Of a stretch of DNA of 64,000 nt, positions 44,971 to 56,084 are shown in pieces. The translations under genes were made by a program, and so were the position numbers. The notes under the pieces were generated by a model. The model was not told the origin of the DNA. It made no database searches and saw nothing but the letters and a program-made list of their open reading frames with translations. Origin of the DNA: Microglena sp. YARC (taxonomy: Eukaryota > Chlorophyta > Chlorophyceae > Chlamydomonadales > Chlamydomonadaceae); contig CM039462.1 in NCBI GenBank assembly GCA_022414725.1, positions 93,976,457 to 94,040,456 on the forward strand, given 5' to 3'. Numbering within the stretch: the stretch's first letter is position 1; every line of letters begins with the position of its first letter.

Positions 44971-47790
44971 GCATGAATTGCGGTGCTCTCACGCGTTTTA
45001 TGACTTGGTGACTACTTATGTACTTCCTTATAACTATCGGCTCTGCCAGTACTGTGTCAGCTTCCCGTAGTGACAGCTTCCCGTAGACTGAGTCATCCTT
45101 GAGTGACTCAGTGACAGCTTCCTGTTGGCTACGTCACCTGTATAGCCTGTACCCTTATCAGGGTACAGGCTGCCGCTCCTTCCTCCACTGGTGCCCTTAA
45201 TGGGTCTCCTGTGCTTGTAACTTATTCTCGTCTCCGTGTATAGATTGGCGCGTCTGTTACGCTGCAATCATCTCTGTCCACTCTACGGAGTGCTTACAAG
45301 CTGATAGGTCATTGGGCCTACCATGGTACCACTGCTTTGCAATGCACCTTATGCGTCGTCCTCTACTTGGCTTCAACGAGCTTCATTCTGAAAGTTCCGA
45401 AGTCCTGACATGACGACAAATTGGCTGATTGATTGCGCGCCAGCGGCCTCTGCTGCCGGAGAGGAGGATCCTTCCGCCATTGTGGTCGTAACCCCCTCCC
45501 CGGTCATTCCTCCATCTTCTCTTCCTTTTCCTCCCCTGCCGTCTGTCGTAGATGACTGTGACGTGCAGACTCAAGTCGGCGACTAGCCTGGACATCGGTG
45601 GAGATATCCCGTCTTCGTCTGCTCGCGTCCTTGACGTTTCTAACCTTTCTCCGGTGGTTGAGGCTCTGCCTGCATACCGGAGTTTGCCAAGCCGACCAAG
45701 CTCCCTGCTGATGTCTACGTCGTTTGTGCCCCCTTTGCTCTGCCCAGCCGACTGTTTGCTACTGGCATGAGCTTGCGCTCTAGTGGCTCTGTGCCACCTT
45801 CTGGAGAATTTTTTCGATCAAGCTGGCGGATCGCCGGCACTGCCGTAGGGTTCGCCAGAGGAGCCTGGAGATTCTAGAGGTGGTAGGAAGCAGGGGGGTA
45901 TGGTCAGCACCACTCGGGTGCTGCTCCCTCTACCCCCCAACCGGGTGAGTCGGGCGATAGAGGGGGGGACTTGGGATTGACTGATCATCGACGGCGGGAT
46001 ATTAGGACCTTTACATGCCTCGGCTCTGCTCTTCGCATCCTAGCGATAAATTTTCGAATTCTGCCCTTGCGATTTGCGATTTTCTGCCATTGGTGCGATT
46101 TTCTGCACCAGGTGCGACTTGCTGCACTGTCATTCGCGTCTCCTTTTTCCCATACCTCAAATCTCGACTTCGACCTAACGCTTCCCCACCTTCTGTGATC
46201 CCAGGTCTCGCAGCGCCGGACTTCGCCCATGCTACAGGCCGAAGTGGACGCCGTCCTGGCCCTAGTCCAGCGGCCGTGGAGGATCTTTGGCATGATATCT
46301 TGGTGGATATTTTTCTCTCTTAGGCTCCTTGTGACCCCTGGGTGCGTTCCGTGGTTCGACAGAGGTCGCTACTTTGTCTTCCCGTGCCCCTGGTTCCTCC
46401 CTTAGGTGTATGCCTTAGCTACGTGAGTTTGGGTTCCAGTGTTTGAGTTCTAAAAGGGCTTAGGATTTTTTAGTTAAGTGGTATAGAGGCATGGTTGGCA
46501 TGAATTGTTGATGATGACACTGCTCAGCAGAGTGCGAGTGTGTTATCTTCGCAATCGGCTGCACAACTAGGGAGACAAGACTCCTTTGGAGCTGTTCTGC
46601 GGGGTTGCACCTGATGTGTCGTTGTTGCGTCTGTTATTGCCCCTGCTATGTTAGTCAATGGGAAGAAACACAACGAGCTAGTTAGAAAGGCATTATTTGG
46701 TAGACTGGTTGGGTATTCCCTGGTGAGTAAGGTTTATTATGTTTGGGTTTCCGATGTTGCGCCAGGTAGTAGGGAGTCGTGATGTACTCTCTATATCCAG
46801 TTCAGTCTAAACTGTCTTCCTGGGCTCTTCCATTAGTATGGGTCCCCGTGCCCGCTTGCATCCCTCCTGTCATCAAACGGTGATATGTTCGTGTAACCGG
46901 TAATTCCCTACGCCCTTTAACAACCCCAATTGTTGTTGGCTGGCCTGGCTGGGATGTATCCAGATTGCATTCCAGACCAGGGCCTGATCTTGCTGTATTG
47001 TGTGTGAAGTTTTAGGGCGGGTGGGAGTTGGATATCCAAACAATAATTTAGCCGAATCTCAGGGGGTCGCCAGGCCCTCCTCTGTGCCATGTTTTATCGG
47101 TGAAGCTCTAGGATTTAGACAGCCTCAGATCATAGTGGAGCCTGGATCAGGTCCATTGCTTAATAAGTCACCAACCTCCGATCACCTTGGATGGCTCGCA
47201 TGGGTTGTTGAACACTTCGCCTCCTGCCATTCCTAATGGATATTCGAATCGAGCCCATGTGACGATGTAGCCTTTGCCGATAGTGCAAGTGATGATCTGA
47301 ACACTGGTCGGGTTCCGATACTGCGTATGGCTGAGGTGTTCCAGTCGACCCAGACTTCGTTGAGATAGAGGCAAATAAGGCCGGCCCTGTTCAACCAGGC
47401 AGTACTTCTGCGCTAGGGGCTATACTACCGGTTACTAGCTTGATACTGCGTCTGGCTGGGGTGTTACAGTCAACCCAGGATTCATTGTTTTAGGTGCTGA
47501 TGGTTCTCATACGTAGGTTAACATGGCCCTATGTGTGGGTGCCTATTCCTCAGCACCGCCTAGACTGACTTATAGGGTAGTCTACATTGGTGGAGCGTTA
47601 CGACGCTTTGTTTAGGCAGCTTCCTTTCAGCTGTCTTTCTTGGTTTTGGTGGAAGGTGGTAATTCATTCAGACCACCGTTATAGCGTCTTGATGGTTTGT
47701 GACTTTTCGTTCCGTAGGCAGATGGTTCAACTCGAGGCTCGATATGATCATGAAGATTTGTTAAGCAAACCGTATGTAAGTGGATGATTT
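44970..47790. other. No confident gene
   Basis: Ordinary composition with short ORFs on both strands. A 58-codon frame at 45,410-45,586 (Pro-rich, starting MTTNWLIDCAP) and open stretches at 45,590-45,770 and 45,985-46,323 could be decayed retroelement coding sequence, but I see no motif. TGATACTGCGT...GGCTG is duplicated at 47,315 and 47,441. Confidence 0.4.
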
Positions 47791-47819
47791 ATAATTTTGG
47801 ATGTTCCCCCCTCCGTTTA

Positions 47820-48090
47820 CACTCGTTTTTTGACAGCCGCCGCCGCAAGCCTCCGTGCGGTGTGTCGTGTGGAGACAGATGGGAGTCTGCGCAAGCCACC
47901 GTGTCATGTGTGTGCGGTCTGTCTGTCTGATGGACAAGGAGTCTGCGCAAGCCGCCTTGGTGGCGTGTGTGAGAATGAATGAATGGATGGGGAGGATGCG
48001 CAAGCCGCTTGGGTGGCGTGTGTGAGAATGAATGAATGGGCGGGGGGATGCGCAAGCCGCCGTGGCATGTGTGAGGATGATGGACAACAC
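47820..48090. repeat. GCGCAAGCCGCC minisatellite
   Basis: Four to five units of about 50-55 bp with TGCGCAAGCCGCC, GTGGCGTGTGTGAG and AATGAATGG. Related to the motif at 2,590-2,715 and 50,840-50,950. Confidence 0.8.
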
Positions 48091-48104
48091 CGATGACGAT
48101 ACTA

Positions 48105-48242
48105 TGTGACAATTGTGACAAATGTGACAGTTTATAGACATCACTATTATCTGATGAGACCTCCTTAACAAAGTATGCCATTATGTCAATTTATAGTTTG
48201 TTACAATAACTGTCACATTTGTCACATTTGTCACAATTTGTC
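48105..48242. mobile_element. Inverted-repeat element with TGTGACAAA iterations
   Basis: Ends are inverted copies of TGTGACAATTGTGACAAATG followed by TGACAGTT, about 30 bp each, with a 75-bp AT-rich middle. No clear target duplication. A MITE or a regulatory foldback. Confidence 0.6.
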
Positions 48243-48298
48243 AATCTGCCTCTCTGTAAAATCAGACTTCCAAGACGAGCTTCCTGACCACACGCATC

Positions 48299-48384
48299 TG
48301 AATCCCTCTGCCCCGATCTGCGGGGCCCGCGCTCCCCCTTCATAAATCCAATAGGGTATATGTCAAGCAGAAGCCTGCACGACG
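48299..48384. repeat. Double-hairpin repeat (48.3 kb)
   Basis: GC hairpin at 48,310-48,326, degenerate second hairpin at 48,364-48,381. Same 55-bp spacing as other copies. Confidence 0.7.
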
Positions 48385-48870
48385 TCTCCATAGTTTCCGC
48401 ATCTGAATCCCTTCATATGTTTTAGAGGTTGTTTGTTTGTGAAATGATTCTCTCTATTTGAAAGGCATTTTGAAGAGTCCGCATATGCAGACATATGTTT
48501 TAGAGGTTGTTTGTGTGTGAAATGATTCTCTCTATTTGAAAGGCATTTTGAAGAGTCCGCATATGCAGACATATGTTTTAGAGGTTGTTTGTGTGTGACA
48601 TGATTCTCTCTATTTGAAAGGCATTTTGAAGAGTCCGCATATGCAGACATTTGTTTTATAGGTTTTTGTGTGTGAAATGATTCTTTCTATTTGAAAGGCA
48701 ATTTGAAGAGTCCGCATATGCAGACATATGTTTTAGAGGTTGTTTGTGTGTGAAATGATTCTCTCTATTTGAAAGGCATTTTGAAAAGTACGCATATGCA
48801 GACATATGTTTTAGAGGTTGTTTGTGTGTGAAATGATTCTCTCTATTTGAAAGGCAATTTGAAGAGTCTT
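48385..48870. repeat. 78-bp minisatellite, about 6 copies
   Basis: Unit contains GAAATGATTCTCTCTATTTG and GCATATGCAGACATATGTTT. Aligns along its whole length with the 77-bp arm minisatellite, so the two arrays are diverged relatives. Confidence 0.9.
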
Positions 48871-48887
48871 TGTAGAGGATGTGGTTG

Positions 48888-49256
48888 CTGAACCCCTCTG
48901 CCCTGCTCCGCGGGGCCCGCGCTCCCCCTTCATAAATCCGATAGGGTATATGTCAAGCAGAAGCCTGCTTGAGACCTACCTTTTGTTTTCAAAACGGGTC
49001 TTCCTCATCCGGTAGGAAAGTAGGCAAAGTAGTGCCCTTTACTTTATTTAATAGGGTACTGCTTGTTGTCAAGATGGGTCTTTTTGAATTTGTATATGGA
49101 ACCGCCAAGCCGCAGCTGGGTTGTTGCTTGACTGATGGTGCCACATGGGATCAGACAGTGAGTCAGCTGCTCAATTCCACTGCCCCGCTCCGCGGGACCC
49201 GCGATCCCCCCTTCATAATTCCAATAGGGTTGTCAAGCAGAAGCCTGCTTGAGACC
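48888..49256. repeat. Two double-hairpin repeats (48.9 and 49.2 kb)
   Basis: GC hairpins at 48,900-48,916 and 49,182-49,198; CAAGCAG stem-loops at 48,954-48,971 and 49,234-49,251. The second copy also has the upstream GCCACATGGGATCAGACAGT found at 4,208, so the full repeat is about 110 bp. Confidence 0.8.
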
Positions 49257-49259
49257 ATG

Positions 49260-49602
49260 CGGTTTCTTTTGAGAACCGGACCATAGTGAATGCGGTTGTG
49301 TAAGACGCGACACAATGCGGCTTTAATCAATCGAAGACAAGTGTTCCGAGTGCGACTCGTAAAACGAGTGTAAACAACGCAAAATCCGTACAGATTACAG
49401 CCTTCCACACTCTCTCTGTCGAACTGCGACTCATTCAATGCGCCCAACAAACCAGAATTCGCCCCCGTACAGACAGTTTCGGATAGATCCGAATTAGATT
49501 GGTGTTAGATGTACATCGGATTTGTGTTAGATACGCGTCGGTATCACACCGTGCGCAAAACCCCATGCGGTGCAATGAGAAAAAATAAATTCAGGCCAAA
49601 AA
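49260..49602. other. No gene seen
   Basis: Unique sequence with an isolated TATCACACCGTG word at about 49,542, which is the terminal motif of the adjacent palindrome. Confidence 0.5.
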
Positions 49603-49926
49603 ACACGGTGTGATAGCACGGTGCGATAAACGTCCCGGACAAAAACACGGGGTGATAATACGAGAACGGGGTGATAAATTGGGTACAGATAAGCAGATAG
49701 AATTAATCCATATACAAGCCAAAAAGATAGGTTACAAGGATAGATTATCAATTACATTAATCCGCGGATCAATGTAATTGATAATCTATCCTTGTAACCT
49801 ATCTTTTTGGCTTGTATATGGATTAATTCTATCTGCTTATCTGTACCCAATTTATCACCCCGTTCTCGTATTATCACCCCGTGTTTTTGTCCGGGACGTT
49901 TATCGCACCGTGCTATCACACCGTGT
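49603..49926. repeat. 324-bp near-perfect palindrome with iterated CGGTGTGAT words
   Basis: Arms of 162 bp mirror around CCGCGG (49,762-49,767), with one mismatched pair seen (49,759/49,770). The outer parts hold CGGTGTGAT, CGGTGCGAT and two CGGGGTGAT words per arm. The ORFs on both strands are the same frame read twice and not a gene. Could be a foldback transposon, an origin-like iteron palindrome, or a long-read folding artefact. Confidence 0.9.
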
Positions 49927-50220
49927 GAAGTGTGTGGCTCACGCCCGACAGCATCGATGGGGATTGCCAAAACCCCGATGTCTGATAACACACTCGAGGT
50001 TGGCTTACCTCTCGGATCGATGAGAGTGCTGTCAAGGAAGCCGCCCACAGCTTGTGAAGACGAGCAGTTCCTCCTCTTGGGAACCGTTAGACTCGCAACT
50101 TCCAAGCTTGGAAAGCTACCTGGGCACTCTGTACGGTCCTTGAGGGTTCGATGATGATGCATTGGATACGATTCATTCTTCTTCGTTATGATTCCGTCCT
50201 CTACAAAGGCCCTGTGGTCT

Positions 50221-50698
50221 CAAGCAGGAATTCAGCTTGACATCTCTTGTTGGTTTTCAGTCCTTACAACTTCCCAATTATAGCTTTTCTACTTGTTACA
50301 TGAAAGTCCAAAAGTTACACCAAAAAGAGAAAGTCCCTATAGGGGAAGGAAATGAGAAAGGTTTCCTTTTTTGGTGTAACTTTTTAGCTTTTGTGTAACA
50401 CTAGAGATGATGGTCTCGAGGTCTTAGGGAGTGTGGAGGAGAGAGAAGGTCGACGGTGTCAAGCAGGCATTCAGCTTGACATCTCTTGTTGGTTTTCAGT
50501 TCTTACAACTTACCAATTATAGCTTTTCTACTTGTTACATGAAAGTCCAAAAGTTACACCAAAAAGAGAAAGTCCCTATAGGGGAAGGAAATGAGAAAGG
50601 TTTCCTTTTTTGGTGTAACTTTTTAGCTTTTGTGTAACACTAGAGATGATGGTCTCGAGGTCTTAGGGAGTGTGGAGGAGAGAGAAGGTCGACGGTCT
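50221..50698. repeat. 239-bp tandem duplication with GTTACACC foldback
   Basis: Two copies, each with CAAGCAG...AGCTTGACATCTCTTG, and a foldback at 50,310-50,384 and 50,550-50,624 (AAAAGTTACACCAAAAA against TTTTTTGGTGTAACTTTT). A degenerate copy lies at 12,750-12,830. A third CAAGCAG stem-loop starts at 50,699. Confidence 0.85.
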
Positions 50699-50719
50699 CA
50701 AGCAGGCTTCTGCTTGACA

Positions 50720-51426
50720 ACCCTGTTGGCTTTATGAAGAGGGATTGAGCTGCAGGTTCGCAGTGTGTGCGGACAGGTGTGGTGGAAAAGTACAAGCGGT
50801 TGTAGGGTAACGAAGGTATACTTTTTGACTGACAGCAGCCACACGGCGGCTTTCGCAGACTCCCCGTACGTCCATCCTCCATTCATCCTCACACATGCCG
50901 CAGCGGCTTGCGCATCCCCCCCGTACGTCTTCAACACGCACTCACGTGAAGAAGAGTGATCGGCGTGGGGGGGGGGAATCCACAGGACACATGTGCATCA
51001 GAACACACCAGGCACAAATCGATAGATACATGGCGGGTGCTGCCTAGAGACGGAGAGATGGGGGTCTCGAGTATTCAGCTTGACGCATCTTTTAGCTTTT
51101 TAAGTGACGGTCTTCGGGTCTTCGAGGGAGAGAGAGACGGTCTGAGGGCCTTGGCCACTCGAGATATATATATATATTATATCCGCTGCTCCACAGGCGC
51201 CAGAGAGCTGCTGATGAGCTGTTGTTGTTGTGCTGACCGCCCATTGGCGCGCGGGTCTGTTTTGCCCATCACCACCACCACCACCACCACCACCACAAGC
51301 GTTTTGGGGGGCGGGGGAGTGCAGGGGTGTTCCATCATCATGCACTTGAGTGTGTGTGTGTGTGGGTGGGTGGGTGGGGAAGGGGGTCTGAGAAGCGATG
51401 GAGCGTGTGTATAAGGGAGAGGGGGA
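50720..51426. other. Inner right arm, no gene seen
   Basis: Mirror of 11,885-12,620: GCC-rich motif (50,830-50,950), TA tract (51,165-51,180), CCA-repeat (51,270-51,297), AGCTTGACGCATC word (51,077). Confidence 0.6.
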
Positions 51427-51798
51427 ATGTATAATGGAGAGGAGAAGAGTAGAGATGAATATGAATTCAAACGAATAATAGCTCGCACATTAATGATGTC
51501 ATCGAGCAAGGAGACGAGGTTCTTCACGCTAAAAAACAAAAATGGAGACAAGGGGATATCAACGTTGTCAAAGAAACGATACTTCGAGCTGGAAGAGAGA
51601 GTGAAGAGCATACTGGGAGATAGATGCGAGGCAGAGGCGGGTATGGTCATGAAGGCGATGCGTGAGATCATGAAGTTCGACCCGAATGTCTCAAGGTACA
51701 GCGAGGAGGTCAGGGAGGCGCTTGGGGAGAGCTGCAGAAAGTGGAGGCAACGGAATAAGGAGGAGAAGAATGCGGCAAGACAACAGGTTTTGGTATGA
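51427..51798 (+). CDS. Small basic ORF upstream of D5 (right)
   Basis: 123 codons; a likelier start is the ATG ATG TCA at about 51,493, giving about 100 residues starting MMSSSKETRF. Charged throughout, with KKRYFELEERVKSILGDR and a Lys/Glu-rich end, predicted helical. The centre is identical in the left arm. It precedes the D5 frame by about 100 bp on the same strand and may belong to the same viral-type segment. Not recognised. Confidence 0.45.
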   Translation: MYNGEEKSRDEYEFKRIIARTLMMSSSKETRFFTLKNKNGDKGISTLSKKRYFELEERVKSILGDRCEAEAGMVMKAMREIMKFDPNVSRYSEEVREALGESCRKWRQRNKEEKNAARQQVLV

Positions 51799-52546
51799 AA
51801 CGCAACACACATTCATGGATGCCACGCACTCGGGAAATCATCATCTTAGGGGGGCTTAAAGGAAATACTGTATGAATGCATAACATCAATTCAACGACAT
51901 GGCATCCTACGAAGAGTTGCAGAAGCTGAGCGCGTGGCTGAAGAGATCTGAGGCGAGTGTGGGCAGAACAGTGTTGATGCCCATGACTACAAGTGATGTG
52001 AAGGCGCCGATGTTCAAGCATGCAGGGAAAGCGCGGTGGGGACTGATGGGCCGAAGCGGACGCGCACACGAACAACAACCCCACACACAAGGCATGGGGA
52101 ATGTTGTATAGATGACTGAGATAGGGATATCTTACAGTAGAGGTAATACCTCGGGAGACGTATTACTAGCTCGGTAGGTGTGTGTACTGCACACACCCGT
52201 ACAGTACAGGTAGCACTAGGGATCCGCCTTCCATACTCCCCCTAGTCACAGGCTGGGAAGAATGGACAGCTTGGGACTATAAAAGAGAACAAGCTGGAAA
52301 TAAACGGAAACGGACAATCTAAATAAAGAAAATAGGCTATGAAAGAAAAATCCAGAAAGGACGAGCAAAACATACCATTAGTGGTAGGTGCAGAGATAGA
52401 CCCATACGAATAAAACAATCAGAATAAACCAATAAAGGAACTGTGAGTAGCTCCCCCAGATTGGAAGCAAGGGGAAAACAATACAGAGCTCCCCCGGGTC
52501 GACAACAGGGAGCAAGCGCCTACAAAAAAAAACAGATCACATCATG

Positions 52547-54407
52547 TCATCCTATTCCTAAGACACGTGAGGGCATGTCACGGATCTCGAAAGCAGTTGG
52601 GCAGTCGCCCATCACAGCAAGGGCTAGAGCAGTGGAAAGGTAGCGGTAGCTTTTCAGGGGTACATCCCCAATGCCATGTCTAGTGGCGAAGGCGCCACTC
52701 TGGTCACCATAGGGCTCTCCCCCATTTCCACCCGCAGGGACAGCAAGCACACACGTATCAGGGGGAACATTCCAGCCAGGGCTTGCAACCCCAATCCCCT
52801 CTGTAGGGGTGGGAGTTAGCAAGACGTTGGTGCCAGTCTGGTCACCATAGGGCTCTCCCCCATTTCCCTCCCTAGCGATAGCACTAAGGATACCGACATC
52901 CGAGGGCCCCTCTCTAGGGGGACCAGTCAGTTGCATATCTGCATGCTCTATCCTAACATCAGAGGGACCAGTCAGCTGCATATCTGCATGCTCTATCCTG
53001 ACTGCAGACTCCCCCTCACAAGATGGAGCAGTCAGCTGCTCAGCATCTTGGGAAGCAGTCAGATGCTCGGGCCCGGCAGATGATTTACCCTCTTTAGGGG
53101 GGGCAGGCAATTCATTACCTAAGAGCGCATCTTCTAATAAGCGGAGGTGTGCATGCGCGGTAGCTAGGCCCTGTTGGAGGGAGGCGACCTGTGCTCTGAA
53201 GGAGAACACTTCTTCTATCGCAATAATCCTATCATCAACAACAACATCCATATCTACAGGTGCAACAAGCATGGACAGGGTGCAAGGATCGTCGGCAAGG
53301 AATTCTGGAAAGGTTGCTCCCCCATTTGTCTCAGTGGGGGGGGGCAGCCATGTTATCTTCATGAGACTCTGCCCGGCTGTCCCCAATAGTGGGAACAGCC
53401 AGTTGCGTATCTGTTGGCCTAGCATCAAAAATAGCATCGCCAGGGCTAACAATCACGGGATCATGCGCACAGACTGTGGTAGCATCAACCATACGCTCAC
53501 CGACAGGAAGTACAACGGATGGAAGCGAAGGAGGGAGGTCAACGTGGGGAAGCAGAGGGGCAGGCAGTTGCTTAGTGGATCTCAGGTTGCGGTCACTATC
53601 TGAGACTGGGAACCCATCAATAACGATCGGTCGGACTCCACTGCACCCCTCCCCATTGATGTGTTTGGCAATGAGGTGACGGAAGTGATCTGCTGTTGCA
53701 GAGTGAACGAAGAAAGGGAAAAAGCCAGAGGAAGTCGGGAATCCAGGAAGTGCCAAGCGCCCCACGATGTGGTAGGCAAGGTCGAAGGTGGGGTCTACAG
53801 GAGGCTGGTCCAGACGGAAGAGCGTAAGCATGGACTGTGAGAAGTCCTTCAATGTCTCAGTCTTGCCTTGGAAAGCATGGTCCCATGCCCACCGTGATCG
53901 CGCACGATTGAATGCAGGTCCAGGTGGCATGCATAGGAGGTGGATTGCACGACAAGCAGCTGGCCAAGAATTACCATAGCCTGGGCGGTATCGAGCGAAA
54001 TCAGGGGACAGGACACAGGCGGGGTTGAGTTCGTCAGCACATTGCATAAAAGCGATGATGATATTGTAAGCCTTAGGGAACTGGTGCTCAACCAGGCCTG
54101 GAGCATAGGGAGCAGAATATGTGGGGTCAATGTACCTCGTTGGTTCCAAGTTGTGAGCTGACAGTGGAGGTACATACATGTTGTCCCAGAGTTGCGCTCG
54201 GTGCAGATCTGCTCGAAGCTGGTCGAGGAGCAGGTTTGGGCAAAGATGCAAATGCACTGACGGGGAGGGAGATCCGCCGATCTGGATGTCCTCCGAGGGG
54301 CCAGGAAAAGAAGCATCTGACAGTGAAGAAGAAGACCGAGCAAGGGGCACGGTCACCCACGATGGACGTGGTCGCACCAACTGTGAGCCAGGGCGTGTTT
54401 GCAGCAT
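52547..54407 (-). CDS. Gag-like polyprotein of LTR element, one frameshift
   Basis: Frame 1 runs 54,407-53,331 (358 codons) and frame 2 continues to 52,547; the break is at a G/C run near 53,335-53,345 where the left-arm copy is in frame. The central part (residues about 100-230), with RSRWAWDHAFQGKTETLKDF and SMLTLFRLDQPP, resembles retrotransposon Gag capsid regions, whose role is to package element RNA. The C-terminal part has a duplicated AVRIEHADMQLTGPS-type unit and a helical stretch SFRAQVASLQQGLATAHAHL. No zinc knuckle, protease or polymerase is visible. Assignment to Gag rests on position and this resemblance. Confidence 0.55.
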
Positions 54408-54819
54408 GGCAAATCAGAGAGGTGCAGGAGCAGGGGTCAGGCGCAGATGCCACGAAGATGGAGACGGAACTCCTTGGAGAGCCAAGCGCAGATGGAATGC
54501 GCAGAGAAAGAGGAAGCAGGAGATGGCACTCCTTGATCAGAAACCGGGAAAAGCGCAAGCAGGAGCGCTGAGAAAGCAGATGCGGAGTAGCAGGAGGAGA
54601 AGTTGAAGTAATCCTCTAAATCAGAAATCGAGCAGTATCAGATATCGAAACAAGAATGAGATTGCGCATTCACCATGGGAGGTGAAACAGAATGTAACTG
54701 GCGCGATTCCAAAACGATGCAGCGCTCAGTGGGAGCAAGAATTAGGGGAAGACTTGAAGAAAGCCGCCTATGAGGGGCATTGGCCAATCATCGGGGCAAA
54801 GGTCTGGGAATGCACGAAG

Positions 54820-54867
54820 GGGCCATCGGAGTGGCGCAGTGGTTAGCGTCAGATGAGGACCTAAACC
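54820..54867 (+). other. tRNA-like A-box segment beside the 5' LTR (right)
   Basis: Same as 8,467-8,511: GGAGTGGCGCAGTGGTTAGC immediately abutting the 5' LTR, consistent with a half-tRNA primer-binding site. Confidence 0.45.
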
Positions 54868-54995
54868 TATAGATGACTGAGATAGGGATATCTTCCAGTA
54901 GAGGTAATACCCCGGGAGACGTATTACTAGCTCGGTAGGTGTATGTACTGCACACACCCGTACATTACAGGTAGCACTAGGGATCCGCCTTCCAT

Positions 54996-55892
54996 ATGTT
55001 GCTGGATGGATTGGTTGTGGTCGACGCGGACGACGCAGAGACAGTGGAGTGGTTGGAGAGGATGGAAGATGAAGATGGTGAGGTGGGCGAGGCCATGCAG
55101 AGGTGTGCCATTCAAGAGACCAGGAAGGGACGCCACTACATGTTCTTGCGCCCAACATGGGCGGACGAGGAGGGGTACTATGACAGTGCAAGGCAAGTCA
55201 AGCACAAAGAGGTTGACATGAAGACCCTGTGCCGGACAGGGACCAGGGGTCTGCTGTCGGTTGTGCCCACGGAGGGGAAGGCATGGAAGGAGGGAAGGGC
55301 TCCGTTGGAGATGGAGTCGATACCGTACATTCCAAAGGCGCTGATGGAGAGGGTGGCAAAGAAGATCAGGACTGCGGGCGCCTCAAAGGCAAAGACAAAG
55401 GTAGCAAGCAAAACAGAGGTGGACTCGGAGTCGTCGAGATTGCAGGGTCAGGGGACCGTGGTGATGATGCCAACCAGCTTCATGGAGAGCCCGCCTGTAG
55501 AGAAGCTGCTGCTGCTCCTTAGCAAGAGCAGGTGGGATTCTAGAGAGACATGGCGCGGTGTGGCAACGGCCTTGAAGAACGAGTACGGTGAGACGTACAA
55601 GGTGTTGTGGAAAAAGATGTCCAAGGTGTCCTCAAGATACGATGAGGAAGCCGCAGAAAAGTTGTGGGAGACTGTGGGAAGACCCCACTACGATGGACCG
55701 AAGCTGACAATGAAGACGGTGGTCAAGTGGGCTTGCGAGGACGACCCGCACGGGTACGCGGCGTATCGAGCAGCTTCGATACCAAAATTAATAAAATACA
55801 GGTGGGAGAAGGGAGACTACGGTCTGGGACAGATTGTACACTTTCTGCTGCAAGGGACAGTGAAGAAGACAGGGGGGGGTCATAAGGACTAA
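54996..55892 (+). CDS. D5 primase core plus PriCT-2 segment (open part)
   Basis: A 298-codon frame within the disrupted D5 locus. Primase catalytic motifs: VVVDADD (D10, D12), GRHYMF (H47) and EVDMKT (D74), with the TGTRGLLSVVP stretch after them, typical of archaeo-eukaryotic primase cores that make RNA or DNA primers. Residues 168-260 (LLLLLSKSRW, TWRGVATALKNEYGE, LWKKMSKVSSRYDEEAAEKLW) match the PriCT-2 helical domain linking primase to helicase. The start codon is the target duplication of the LTR element; the original frame entered from upstream. It ends in TAA, after which the same frame continues as D5 sequence. Confidence 0.8.
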   Translation: MLLDGLVVVDADDAETVEWLERMEDEDGEVGEAMQRCAIQETRKGRHYMFLRPTWADEEGYYDSARQVKHKEVDMKTLCRTGTRGLLSVVPTEGKAWKEGRAPLEMESIPYIPKALMERVAKKIRTAGASKAKTKVASKTEVDSESSRLQGQGTVVMMPTSFMESPPVEKLLLLLSKSRWDSRETWRGVATALKNEYGETYKVLWKKMSKVSSRYDEEAAEKLWETVGRPHYDGPKLTMKTVVKWACEDDPHGYAAYRAASIPKLIKYRWEKGDYGLGQIVHFLLQGTVKKTGGGHKD

Positions 55893-56084
55893 TACATATT
55901 CGAGGAGGACACATGCCGGTGGGCCAAGGTGGATGATGGGTTTGTGAATACCGTGGCGATGAATGTCTTGGAAGGGGTGATGAGGGACATTGACTTATGG
56001 ATATCGACACAGACCGCGCAGTTTTTCTGTATCGGAGTGGGCGAAGAGGAAGAAGAAGACTCCATGAGTAAATCGGGGATGGAT

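Larger units (their letters stand above)
52107..54995 (-). mobile_element. Short-LTR retroelement, gag-only (right copy)
   Basis: LTRs at 54,868-54,995 (5') and 52,107-52,234 (3'), target duplication ATGTTG at 52,101-52,106 and 54,996-55,001, purine tract complement at 52,236-52,243. Same site and family as the left-arm copy, so it inserted before the arms separated. The ATG of the target duplication is the apparent start of the next D5 segment. Confidence 0.85.

Noticed and set aside
46479..46490. TGGTATAGAGGC as a tRNA-Met primer-binding site of an LTR retrotransposon
   Set aside because: One short imperfect match with no flanking LTR pair found.
49527..50023. Hydrophobic ORF present twice on opposite strands
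   Set aside because: It is one side of a 324-bp palindrome read from both strands; no independent support for coding.
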